Source of the DNA: Stratiolaelaps scimitus
Lineage: Eukaryota; Arthropoda; Arachnida; Mesostigmata; Laelapidae
Reading direction: 5' to 3'
DNA length: 64,000 nucleotides
Assembly: GCA_019614645.1 (NCBI GenBank)
Contig: JABWDB010000019.1
Coordinates: forward strand, 480,501 to 544,500
Below are positions 24,353 to 35,800 of the stretch, piece after piece. Below the pieces are notes generated by a model. It saw only the letters and a list, made by a program, of their open reading frames with translations. It had not been told where the DNA came from and did no database searches. The translations under genes were made by a program, and so were the position numbers. Position 1 is the stretch's first letter. Each line of letters starts with the position of its first letter.

Positions 24353-27300
24353 GTTTAGATATATGGTTCTATATGAGTAAGGCAGAGAATAAGCAAAGGT
24401 GGCCCCGACAGGTCCTCATAGTAATACCTAAAGGTTAAGAGCTATATGGTTAAGAGATATATGGTTCAACATGAGAAGGTTAACTACAACTACACTGCGA
24501 TTTTCTTGATCCAAATTGAGCACGATACTGGCACCAATTGCAATTTTCAGAACGGTTTTTGAATCACTCTCGCATCTTGTTGCGTATCGCGGGCAAAAGT
24601 CATATCCGTCATCTTTAGAGCCCATTTCATGGACGCGTTTTGAAGGGAAGGCGATAGATGATAGCCTGTCCAGGGATGAATTGCCTTCAAACCGGACGTA
24701 TCAGACTGCACCCTTGGTCTTTCCGCAGTCATTATATTATGACATGTATTCAGGTTTGCGTCTGCTAGAGGTCATCAACGAGCCAAGATCGTATTGAATT
24801 TGTTGACTAAAACGAAATTGCTTTCACCATCGTCATCTGAAATTGCACGACGTTATCATAACACTATGCTATTTAAAGGTTAACCAGTGTTAGTGAAATC
24901 GGCCGCGGCAACGGAACGCTTTCCAACAATTGTATTAAATCTATCTTGCATTAGCATGACTAATGAGCCATATGCTAATTGCCGCACGTGTGCCTCTCCC
25001 TGCGATACGGTAAAGGCATGATTCCGCTAAGAATCACGTTGTGAGAAAAATCCCCGATTTGGCATTATGAATTCTTAATGGCGCACAAAAACATTGACAA
25101 ACACACACTGCATAAGGTACCACAGGATCACACAGTGTCATGCATCGCCACCTGTGTGCAATGTGGTACTGCCGACGGTCTTGGTAAATTGGCACAATTA
25201 TTCGCTCTGTTTCGTTTCATTAGCTAGCAGCAATAATCATGCTAATAACTAGTAATACTATTAATAATAGTAATGCTAATGTTGTTAGATAATTGAATTA
25301 CTATCATTGTATTATAGTTAGAATTATTCTGACCATGGAATCTTAGGGGGTCACCCGATGCAGGAGTGGCCGTTTTTACTTCATTCATTGCATTATGCCA
25401 TATTGATAATGGTAATGATATCATAGTAAAATATAACTGTGAATGACAATAGCTGTCTAATGATGATGGCGGTGCCAGACAGAGTGCCTGCACGACTCAC
25501 TACCTCCAACCTCACCCTATGAACACATCGAGATTTAGGGCGTACTTGTCTACTAGTCTCTTTGATAATGCTGCAATCTCAGCTGGATCAGCATTGTCGC
25601 ATAATTGTCAACCGCAATCCTTACGAACACAGCCACATACTCACGATCGAGTTCCCTAGCAGCACGATCTGATTGGGATAGCTGCGCGGATAGAGCGGGG
25701 GCGGTTGGCCACAGACAAAATCCCATTGAGTGCGTGCATATGTGTGTGTGTACAATACATCTATCGCGGGTGGTACAGGTGTCGCTGGTGGGTACTCCCT
25801 CTGCAGTTGGACTATCAGGAGGATCCGGCGAACGCTCAGACCGGATGGACGGGTGGATGGTCGGACGGACGCGTCAGACGCACACGCTTGACACCAACGG
25901 AAGTCGTCCGAATGAGAACATTGCCCCTGAATCCTGCATCTGTCGTCCGTTGGTCCATAGCAGCTGCGTACGACAACGCTCCAGATACACTGATATCTAA
26001 TATATGCCAGCTCGACACGAACACCGATGTCATCATATAATGTCTATACATGAATTCAAGTGTGAATACGTCGATCATGTCAGCATCGACGAACGCCACC
26101 TTCAGCCGATATCGATCGAGAGCCGGCAACGGAGCATCACTTCGCGCCCATCGTCGAAGATCGCGTTACTTCAATTGCACAGAAGGTTGCAGATACGTGC
26201 TTACGGCAGATGGACATTGCCGACACGCATCGACAACGCGGGAAAACATCAATGGATACTTGAATGTAGGTGAACAGGCTGCCCTTGATCGTGGCCTGTT
26301 GTTGCCGTCCTGTTATCGATATGTTCGACGATGCCCCCGTCCAGCGTATCGTCTATGTATCCCGTTCAGCCTTTGCGCGTTCAGGTCTCGCGCACGAGGA
26401 CCCTGCCAAGATTTTACGTGCCATTGTACGCATGTGGTGCGATGTGAAGTTCTCGCAAAGTGTTTCTTTCTCTCATCGGGCGACGATGACACCACAGTAA
26501 ATGGGGTGGCAAAGCCGAGCCTGCTGATTGACACACGATGGAAACGAGGTCCTATGGATAGATACTTCGCTTGCTGGCTGACTGACTGACAGGATAGGCA
26601 GACGAATAGTGACTGTGTCACGAGGACAACATCCACTGGTCGAGGTCATTGTTTCGCCGTCGCCGACTGTGTTATATTCTGTATTGAAAAACGAAACATT
26701 TTTATATATAAAGATATATATACATATACATATATACAGATATATTTCAAGTACCCTATGCGGGGGCATACTTGTAGCTTCTTTCTGTGTTTAATAATAT
26801 CCACTGCTGTCACTGAGGACAGGTACATACGAAGTCGGAATAAGCGTAGAAACAAACGCTCTTATTGTTGTTGCTGTTGTCGCTCTTGGTCGTCTTCTTG
26901 TTGTAGGTGTTATTGCTGATATTGCTGTTAGCACTGAGCTATCCAACCGGCCGATTCAGTCCATTCGAACAGGCCATTGCAGTGATCGCCTCCCAGCGCC
27001 ATCTGCTAACCCCTAGTGGCGACACGAACAGGTCCACTTCTTCAACGTTTTCTCGAAATCAAACATCGTGTTCGACTTGGCAAAACGGAAACAAAATTTG
27101 TCATTAGCCGTAGTTATTGTTGTCGTTGTGAGTTCTTCTTGCCCACGAACAGGATGACGAAGAAAAGGCCGCGGCCAGCTCGGTCCATCATCACGGAAGC
27201 ATCTCGCTTCGGTCCTGCGGGAGGCCTTCTGATCTAGCCATCATTTCCGACGATACTCGGTCAACATCCAGTTTTGACACCGTCAGCAGCAGCAGCAAGG

Positions 27301-28592
27301 GTTCCCGTCATTCGCATGCCCATCTCGCCGCGCGGAACCAAAGAGACGCTTGCGACGTTCATTAGCGGCTCGTTCTTGCCGAGCGTATATCCGATCGCCG
27401 GCAACATGCCGCCTATGAGCAGCGTTCTCATCATTGTATTGTGGAAATGTGTCGCGGTCACAGGGCTTCACACCGCTGACAAGGAAGCGATTAGCTCATC
27501 TTGCACACGACGATCGATCAGCATCCACCGTCACTATTATAGTAAACGATTGTTAAACAGCACTGGCCAAAGAGAATCCCCCAGCGATCGTAATTAGCGT
27601 GTCCACCCATCATTTTGTTCGTTTCGCTGTCCCTGAGCGGGCGCCGTTTGACCGCGGCGAGAACGAATCGTTGACAAACTCGACTTGGATACAAACGGAA
27701 GCTGTCCCAAATGTCACCCTGCCTCTGAGCATCATGCCATACGGCAACATTATACAAAACTCAGCCATCGAGAGTCGGGCCAGCTGCCCAGTCACCTCTA
27801 TGCCAAGCCGTTAGGTGACCCTCATTAGAACCCACACCCCACTGCACACGGTCATGTGATGCCGTATGTTTTTGTTGGATGAGTTGCCGCTGTTGTCCAC
27901 GCACGCAACCACGGCCCCCAACGGACACCAGAATAATAAGAACAACAACAACAGCAGCAGCAGGAATACGTAGATAGCACTGCTGCAGCCGTCTTCATGA
28001 GCAGCGGTAGCGTGGAGTCACACTTGGCCACGGCCGCCGTAGCAGCGTCACGCAGAAGTGGCCCAAGAAAAAGGCTTTTCTATTAAATTAGCAAGTGACT
28101 GCTGTCAGCTGCATCGTTCGCTTGCTTCGGGCTGTAAGTGCCGCTTAGATCGCCTATTACTTGTGGATAGTAACGATCGTTTGTTGTAGTTGGAGTAGTA
28201 GTAGTGGTAGCAGCAGTGATGGTAGTGGCGACTGGGTGACTCTGGGCCTCTGATGGCAGAGATACGGTCACATTGGTAGAGTCTAGCATACGGAGAGCTC
28301 AAGCCCGGCTTCATCGTGACTCTCCTTGGCGAACCTTGTTGGGGGTCCAGCTGTACGCAACGTAGCTGGCAGAGCTCGACGACTAGGTCGACTGCACAGC
28401 CTTCTGCCAGCATCGTTTGCCAGATTGCTTAGCCATTATGGCTATTAGGCGGTAGCGCTTAACAACGACGCGAGCGGCAACCGCAGCCGTGGCCATTGCC
28501 GCTGTTCGACTGCGGTCTCCTCGTTGACGCCGCGGTGTTCCCGGCGAACGCGGATACGCTCAGTGCACGCAGAACAAAGTTTGTTATGCGGC

Positions 28593-28622
28593 TAGCCAAG
28601 AAACCAACCAACCAACCAACCA
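28593..28622. repeat. (CCAA)n microsatellite
   Basis: About six tandem CCAA units, slightly degenerate at the right end. Confidence 0.85.
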
Positions 28623-30106
28623 CCTATCGAACCAGCCACCGTTTCTGAGTTAGCGAACGACGCGGCGGTCGAGCAAATGCATGAGTGTCGCTAGCTAAGG
28701 AAAGGCAAGGCGACAAGTGAGCGAGTCAGTCAAGTCAGATGGCACGAAAACAACAGTCAGAATGCAGCAGCAGCAGGTGTAGAACAGCGCGGCAAACTTC
28801 TTGCCATGGCCCCGGTCATCGGTTGTCGGCTGTTGTTGTCAAGGTCGTCGAAACTGAACCGTCAACGCTTGACGAGCGGGCGGTCAAGTTCAAATCGGAG
28901 CGCCAGGCTTATGTCGGTGCCCGGCAGCAGCAGCAGCAGCAGTCGCTGCAGAGAGACTGTAGGACACGAACAGTGACACGAGCGACCCGCAACAGAAACC
29001 TGCTAACGACGAACGGGTTTCTCTAACCGGACAGAACCCCGTTAACGATTTGATCTTGTTGGTGAAAACGGCGGCAGTGGCCGCGGCGGCGGCCACATCA
29101 ACGTACCAGCACCAACCGATAGCGATCATATGAGCGGGTTAGGCGTATGTGTTCAAGCGAAAAAGACGTGTTGTCGTCAATCCCAATCGAGGGTGTCTTC
29201 AGCCCCAGAAGATGTTTGTTGTCACTCAGGTTGTCGTGTTGTCCGACACCCAACTCCCCCCCCCCGGACACAACATTGCAACCCCATCAGTCTTCATAGG
29301 ACTTCGTACGACTTCGCCCAGGATTCACGCGTCGCCGATCTTCACGACTTGGCGTACACGCACACATACACACGCGCTGCATAGGCAAATTGGGTAGTCG
29401 AGACATTTTCACGTGAATCCCCACCCGGCCGGTCATCGAGTAATTTGGCCAGACACAGAATGCCATGGATAATTCGCTTGTTCTACCTCTCAGAGCGGGA
29501 GCGAACGCTAGGGTGATGATATTCATCGTACGATGCAATCATCAGAAAAATCTAACGGGTATATATACCAGCTGACCGCACGAAGGTTGCTCGGACAGGC
29601 GAAATTCTGCCCGAAATTTGAGCTAATATTCGAATGTAAATGTGCTTGATTTTCCAGCCGTCGGAATTTTGGGCTGAATTCCGCCCTGCCTGAATGAGCA
29701 TTGCCATGATTCTTTGTGGCGTAGCCGGCGCGTTCCTCGCAAACGTGCCGACGATCTTCGTATTGGAAACACTTGAAAGCTAGCCAAGGAGTTGGTCAGC
29801 TGGTCGAATAATTCCATGACGAATGTTACCTCTGAGGAAATTCGCTAATTAGTAGAATTGTGTTGGGATGTTTATGTGATTTCATTGTATCAACCCACTC
29901 AAAGTGTCTACAGACACATTCGTCGAATATTGAGTGCTAATTAAGTCGAAGGTTGAAACGAAAGCGGCGAAAAGGGTTTCATTGCAATTCACATAACATG
30001 GTAGATTTAAGTCAACGACAAAGTGGCCAATCCCCACATGACGGAGCCGCTTCAATGAATCAATATATGACGAGGAAAAAAAGGGAGACATGAGGACTAA
30101 TCCGCT

Positions 30107-30245
30107 GTGGGCAGGCCAAGAAGTCTCAGGCCGAGTTAGGCTTCGTAAGGCGCACCCCTAAATGCAAATGTGCAACGGTGGGGATCGAACCCGTGCACCT
30201 ACGTGTCTTCTCCTATTCTGTTAGTCCAACTACCAGAATTAGCTA
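30107..30245 (-). mobile_element. tRNA-derived SINE-like element, copy A
   Basis: Read on the minus strand, the segment has an RNA polymerase III B-box match, GGTTCGATCCC, within a tRNA-like context. An A-box-like TGGTAGTTGG lies about 40 bases upstream. The downstream body contains CTAACTCGGCCTGAGAC. Copy B next door carries the related CCAACTCGGCCTAAGAT, so I read them as two members of one family in the same orientation. A tRNA-like head followed by a shared body is the usual architecture of a tRNA SINE. I cannot define the exact ends, and a tRNA pseudogene is the alternative. Confidence 0.5.
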
Positions 30246-30319
30246 TAGAATCGAAAGGGAGCTAAAAGTATCTGGTGGCGGCCAAGAAGAAAACGAACAC
30301 TAGACACACTTCGTTCCGT
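30216..30319. repeat. 104-bp dispersed direct repeat, copy 1
   Basis: By direct comparison these 104 bases are identical to 32775-32878. The block starts TTCTGTTAGTCC and ends TTCGTTCCGT. It overlaps the A-box end of SINE copy A and abuts SINE copy B. Complete identity over 104 bases implies a recent duplication, gene conversion or two recent insertions. Confidence 0.92.
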
Positions 30320-30415
30320 CAGCCCGAAAATCTTAGGCCGAGTTGGGCCTACAGCTGAAAGTCAGGCGTGATACGAATCTCCGCACCATCGATAGGCCGC
30401 ATCCGCTAACAGGTA
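30320..30415 (-). mobile_element. tRNA-derived SINE-like element, copy B
   Basis: On the minus strand, TAGCGGATGCGG matches 11 of 12 positions of the A-box consensus TRGCNNAGYNGG. About 30 bases later, GATTCGTATCA resembles a B box. The following body, with CCAACTCGGCCTAAGAT, is similar to that of copy A. The pairing of A and B boxes plus the shared tail supports a SINE of the same family, in the same orientation as copy A. The B box is degenerate, so activity is doubtful. Confidence 0.5.
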
Positions 30416-30517
30416 TTGAACGTGAGGTGCAAACGATTACGAGCCTCTTCAACGTTGTGCCATAGAACAAGGTGGGTCTCAAAACAATTAAACAATGAAG
30501 CAAACATCAATAACGAG

Positions 30518-30532
30518 ATCACCATTGTAGCT
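30518..30532. repeat. Target-site duplication, left copy
   Basis: The 15 bases ATCACCATTGTAGCT recur exactly at 30682-30696 on the other side of a poly(T)-led insert. The last T may belong to the poly(T), so the true duplication is 14 or 15 bases, within the usual size range for LINE-mediated insertion. Confidence 0.85.
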
Positions 30533-30681
30533 TTTTTTTTTTTTTTTTTAGAGGAGGAAATTTTCTTCAAACGCACGGTCCCCACCGGAGACATTCCAAT
30601 CTCCATGAAAGTGGGCCGATCCAGTGCAGGGTTGACGTGGATGACAAAACGCCTCTGCCTGCTAAAACCATCCTCTGCTGA
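30533..30681 (-). mobile_element. Poly(A)-tailed retroposed insert with target-site duplication
   Basis: Read on the minus strand, this 149-bp insert ends in a run of about 17-18 A and is bounded by the 14-15-bp direct repeats at 30518-30532 and 30682-30696. Poly(A) plus target-site duplication is the hallmark of LINE-driven target-primed reverse transcription. The non-poly(A) part, about 130 bp, has one open minus-strand frame running into the tail. It has no A or B box that I can see, so it is not an obvious tRNA SINE. It may be a 5'-truncated processed pseudogene, a truncated LINE 3' end, or a small RNA copy. I do not recognise the source transcript. Confidence 0.75.
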
Positions 30682-30696
30682 ATCACCATTGTAGCT
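30682..30696. repeat. Target-site duplication, right copy
   Basis: An exact match of the left copy at 30518-30532. The flanking bases on either side differ, which marks the limits of the duplication. Confidence 0.85.
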
Positions 30697-30795
30697 ATTT
30701 GCACTCATCTGTACACGAAAACAAATAAACTATTACACTCGTGGCGTACAACGAGTGACAAAACAAAGCCTCGTAATTCGCTTCGTAACACACAC

Positions 30796-30829
<34 letters not shown>
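30796..30829. repeat. (TA)n microsatellite
   Basis: A TA array with one G interruption, preceded by a short CA run. Confidence 0.95.
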
Positions 30830-31978
30830 GCACCCTCTGGACAGTTTGGCCGAGGTCACAACGAATGCAAACTGGAGCTGCAAACCTGCCCTTACTATAG
30901 CAAGCCGTTGCGCAGACCGCTGCTGTTATACGGGTTATAACAAGCTAATAGCCAGCAACTCAGATGAAAATGATTTCGCGAACGCTTGATAAGCAAAAAC
31001 ACAACAAATTAGTTCCGTTTGTACATCTGTTCGCTATTTAGAAGCGCGTCCGTGGGGGAATGTTTATGTTTGATGCTTCGAGCCACTCTGACAGACAAAT
31101 CGTGGGAAATGATCACATGCTTCTGCCGGAGATCTTGCCATGTGAACGACTCACTTAGTGTGGCGCGTCCTTGTACTTGGCTGTGCACTTATGTGGCTGC
31201 TCTGAGAACAAGAAGCACCACTCGTGCGAACGACAATAATAATAATGATCATACTAATAATAGTAATAATAACGATCGTAGAATACAAATGAGACTTTCG
31301 AGAAGAATTAACCTAAGCAGGTAATTATCACAAATCAGTCGCTACTTCCAACCTCGCACCCCCCCCCTCCCCCGAACCTCAATTCGGTGGACACATCATT
31401 CTGCGCAGCAAGTTGCGCCCTGTACAACTTCGCATTTTAGTTCGCTTACAAACAACGCTACTAACGGAACATCTGGAGCAAAGATGCTTGTAACGGGCGG
31501 TATGAATCGACAAAAACACACACACACACGCCGCACACACCTCTTAATAGGTTCTCTTTTGAGCTCGATATTATATAACAGATATATCAATCAACTCGAA
31601 TTTCGACACTTTCTCATTGTCTACAGTAGGATAGCTGTTTTTTTTCTCGAGGCCTCGCTATTTCTGCTTCTCATTTCGCTCACGAACATGAAAAACGATC
31701 ACAACAGAGCAACGAAAACAATTTAACGCTTAATGTGCGTCTGTGTTTATGTGTGTGTGTGCACTAATGAGTATTGCGACGAAGCGACGCCGTTGGGCGT
31801 CACGCGAACCTTGATAAAATATAGCTAAACTTCGTTATCGTGTGGGATGATCTTCGTCTAACGGGACAGCCAATAAGCAGGGAGGGCTTTACACTTCCGA
31901 GTATTATGGACTACGTCTGCGACTACTATACTGCTATGATTTCAGCTTAATCACTATTTCATATGTGAATGTCTGATA

Positions 31979-31996
31979 GTAATAATAATAATAATA

Positions 31997-32046
<50 letters not shown>
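31979..32046. repeat. (AAT)n microsatellite
   Basis: About 22 AAT/TAA triplets with one central interruption. It gives false poly-Ile and poly-Tyr frames on the minus strand. Confidence 0.95.
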
Positions 32047-32666
32047 GGACTGGTAAAAAGACTAAGCAGCCCCCTCTACCCGCCTTTGAAGAAATGTTGC
32101 AAATGAGACGCGAACGAAGTTGACTCAAAACGTAAATGTAAAGGTGAGGTGACGAGTCCTCAAATTCGCATTGGCCACCCCTCGCCCTAATAATTCTCTC
32201 CTCGGGATGTTCCCTTCGATGCTTGTCATTGGAGCATGTTCACATGCATCCTTGTACACTAATTATAATGTATATACAAATCTATATATATATGTATTAA
32301 CACGAGACAAAATCTCTCGAGATATAGTTGCGATATAGACATGCGCCTGATCTGATTGCATATTCTGTCGCATACGGCTGCGCGCCGGTATTCGACCGTT
32401 CCGCATCTCCTACCTGTGTCCCGTACGAATGCATGTGCCATTCGCTAGCTATTTGCGTGTTCCGACGATTTGGCCTCTGTATAGAGAAATCATTCTATCT
32501 GTTAATGTGCCCCCCACCCATCCCCCCTGTGTAGATGGATGCCCGCTCCGATAGAGGCGAAATATGGCGTGGCGAACACCACTCGATCACCACAACTATG
32601 TATGGCTATGCATGTCCATTAGATAATTTCAAGATCAACAGCTAATCTATTATATATTTAGAACCG

Positions 32667-32697
32667 TGTTCGCTTCCACTGTATCCAGACGTATACT

Positions 32698-32736
<39 letters not shown>

Positions 32737-32771
32737 CTGTGGTACAGCTGTGGCTTGAGTGGAAGCGAACA
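32667..32771. repeat. 14-bp inverted repeat flanking a TA array
   Basis: The arms TGTTCGCTTCCACT (32667-32680) and AGTGGAAGCGAACA (32758-32771) are perfect reverse complements. Between them lies a (TA)n array at about 32700-32735. The right arm ends 3 bases before the second copy of the 104-bp repeat. The layout looks like a tiny foldback element or a remnant of terminal inverted repeats. I see no clear target-site duplication. Confidence 0.6.
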
Positions 32772-32774
32772 TAG

Positions 32775-32878
32775 TTCTGTTAGTCCAACTACCAGAATTA
32801 GCTATAGAATCGAAAGGGAGCTAAAAGTATCTGGTGGCGGCCAAGAAGAAAACGAACACTAGACACACTTCGTTCCGT
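32775..32878. repeat. 104-bp dispersed direct repeat, copy 2
   Basis: Identical over 104 bases to 30216-30319 and in the same orientation. This copy carries the A-box-like part of SINE A but not its B box, and the flanks on both sides differ from copy 1. It is either a truncated SINE copy or a separate repeat family that copy A also contains. Confidence 0.92.
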
Positions 32879-35800
32879 TTAGCCGGACCGATGGCTAATA
32901 TTAGCACCAGCACATGAATACGGCCTCAAAATGAGAATAGTCTGGCCGAGCATCGTTGCAACATACACACGCTCCTGTTCACCGGGGTAAATTGGCTGCC
33001 GAGAGCGTTAAGCCCACCCCCGTTCGATTTGTGATACCATATGCATGGTTTAGGTTCCGTTGATATGGGCCAAGTCAGTGTATGAATCACAAATATAACC
33101 ATTTCTATAATGCACGCCATCTTTTAATCTTGGTTTTCTGTCGATTTGACTATGGTTTAAAATAATAAAGACTATTATTGGCTAGAGGACCGATGCTGAC
33201 CCCGACGATAGAGCTAGCACACTTTCACCGTTTCAATGATTCGTTTCAATTTCAGTGGTGGGGTGGTGAGGTGGTGGAGGAAGACGATCAACTAGCCGTT
33301 CTGGGAAACAGATGATGCTTCATGACCATGTCATACTGTGGCCAACCTGCGCGGATTCGCCGCAACTCTACGGTCCATTGTACGTTCGAGTAATGCCCCC
33401 ATGCGTCAATCACTCTGGCAGACCCCGATCGATTCTCGCCAGGAAGCCACGCATGATGCGCACACGGCCGCGCATTATATCAGAGACATTTCACAATTAC
33501 AGTCGATCTGATCCAACCCTATCCTGTCCAATCTGGCGTACGGTGCCGTTCCGACCTGTCCTCCGTGTATTTACGTGACGTTACGCTGCTATTGTGGCCA
33601 CAACTCGTTTATTATGAGGGGACGGACCCCTCCCCCCTCGGTTACGTGCGAAGAGGTCATCATTGCTCCTGCGTTGTGGTTTCACGCGCGAACTTGTCAA
33701 GAAAAAGAGAGAGAAAAGATCTTCATTCATTTCTCTGTAATAACAACAACAACGACAGCAGCGGCGGCAAATCAAATAGAAATCGATAACCGATAAGTAA
33801 GTCTAGTCCAGACATGAGACCACCCGACCACCGCCAGCCACAAGCGGCAGCCAGCGACTTGTGCCGTGATCGTTACGCGTTCTGCTGCTCGATGCTGGAC
33901 GGATTGTCCCGCACCGCATCGGACTCAACTGTCACAGCGGTGCTGTTGTGCTACGATGTTATATTCATCGTCTTCAACAGTCCTCCTGCACTTGTCGTTG
34001 TTGTGCCCGTTGAGCTGAGCGTTGTCGCATCGACGTCGGTGAAGATACGTTCGATTCTATGCTCTGCCATGCTGGAGGTGTGTGCATGTATGTAAGCTGT
34101 TCTTGTTGTGCTTGCTGCTGCTGCTGCTGTTGTTGCTTCTACTGACGTTGTTGTTACCATCAGTTGTCCAGAAATGTAGCGGCGTTTCAGCCGGTTGAGA
34201 CGGCTGCTGCTACTGCTGCTGTTGTTGTCTGCTGGCCTGTACAGCGTGGCATGGCCGTATCATGGCTAGCCTACGTATCGTATGGATACAAACACCTAGC
34301 TGGCGTTGCCCGTGCGCTGGCACCGTTGAAAAGAACCAGCAAGATGCCACGGGGCGACAAACACAATAACGACAGTAGTATTAACAATTATAAAAAAAAA
34401 ATAATAATAATAATACTACTACTACTACTAACAATAGTTATAATAATAACAATAATGCCACCAACCAGTACGACCGGTAGTATTGTACAAAGCATGACAG
34501 CAGTACAACATTGTCGTTGGATGACATGGAGACAAACCGACATCCGAAGATGTTGCGAGCAACGCCGAACGAACGACACCCAAAAGACACGAGGCCCTGA
34601 GTGTCGAGCTGAAGGCCTGAGCGCGGGGCCATTTGTGGTGGCTGATCGGCGGCGACGGCAGCAGCAGCCAGTGAGCCACGCAAGGAACCAGTCACCGAGC
34701 TAAATACAACCCCCATAGACGCTACCGTACGCAGCACGTCACAGCCGCAGCAGCAGCAGACTGTTCTTTCGTTCGTATGCAATAGATGATGCGTCAGCTC
34801 GTCGTCACACGGCGATGACGGCGGTGGCGGATTCATCCGCTGTTTAAATGTTGGCATTCTCCCCGAAGCGGAATATCGTCGTAGAAAACAGCATGAGCTA
34901 GCTGTACAGCTGACGAGTGCAGACGATACACGACGTCATGTCAATAAATGACACCACAATTAATAACGGCTAATATAATAAGAATAATAATAATAACAAT
35001 GATGATGATGATGTAACAACGACTCATGCAATTAACTGTGTGCTGCACAATCAAATGCACGCGGATGGCCAACAACACCGTTGTGTGTGTGTATTTTTTT
35101 TTTGATGAGTAGGTGTATAGAAAACGATCGTTCACTCGACAACCGTCAACAGTTTATGACTATTTTTTTGAAGCCTTGCCTGATTGAGGTTGTTCCTACA
35201 TTTGAAGTGGTAGGATATCGACTCTCTGTTCGGCTGCTGACCGTGCGAATCATGCTTTTGATCGCTCCCGCGATCAGAGCACCTTACTTCTGGTTTCTGT
35301 CGTATTGTTTTTTTTTTTAGCTTTTTCGTAAAAGTTAGAAGGCGACGTCGGTTGGAAACGAATCCGCCTCAATCCTCCGTATAAATAAGGTACGAGTCTG
35401 TGTTTGTGTCTACAAACGTGTCTGATCGTCTCACGTCGAGTAAGATCGCTCATACTGGCTCTCTCTCTCCTGCAAGTCGTCATACACATGTCACTGTGCT
35501 CGACCTACCTGTGATTCCGAGGAGGGCGATGAGAACTGCTGTAATTGGGGTCCGCATGTTGAACAGTATCCTGTGGTGCTCAAATCGTTCGATGGTGCCG
35601 ACCGACCGCCTTCGTCGTCTGGGGAAAAAAGGCCTCTCCAGCGAAGGCCGCGGACGCACAGTCTGTACAGATCACCACTGCAAAGGGACGCGGTGCACGG
35701 AACCGCACAGAAAGCGGTAGACTATAACATACAGAGAGTCGTTATCATGTAAACGTTCACATATAGAGGACCTCTCAAGCTACCAGGCGCTGCCCGAAAC

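Larger units (their letters stand above)
22606..30106. other. Gene-free stretch with a few coding-like open frames
   Basis: No gene can be named. Simple repeats are (TA)n at 23650-23706 and 24319-24348, a small tandem repeat at about 24428-24483 with a GGTTAAGAG core, and (CCAA)n at about 28593-28622. At 27270-27815 frames stay open on both strands with complex composition, which could be a high-GC non-coding patch or an old exon. Nothing in the translations matches a family I know. Confidence 0.45.
30697..32666. other. Gene-free stretch
   Basis: No gene is supportable. It contains (CA)n/(TA)n at 30787-30829, an AAT-rich patch near 31224-31270, a C-rich run near 31362-31372, (CA)n near 31514-31530 and the long AAT array at 31979-32046. 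Confidence 0.55.

Noticed and set aside
26050..26589. 179-codon plus-strand open frame
   Set aside because: It is overlapped by open frames in another plus frame and on the minus strand, and I recognise no conserved motif. The IVYVSRSAFA stretch in the neighbouring frame recalls the start of BLUF domains, but the rest does not fit.
34164..34703. 179-codon plus-strand open frame
   Set aside because: Its length comes from GCT, AAT and ACT triplet tracts that lack stops.
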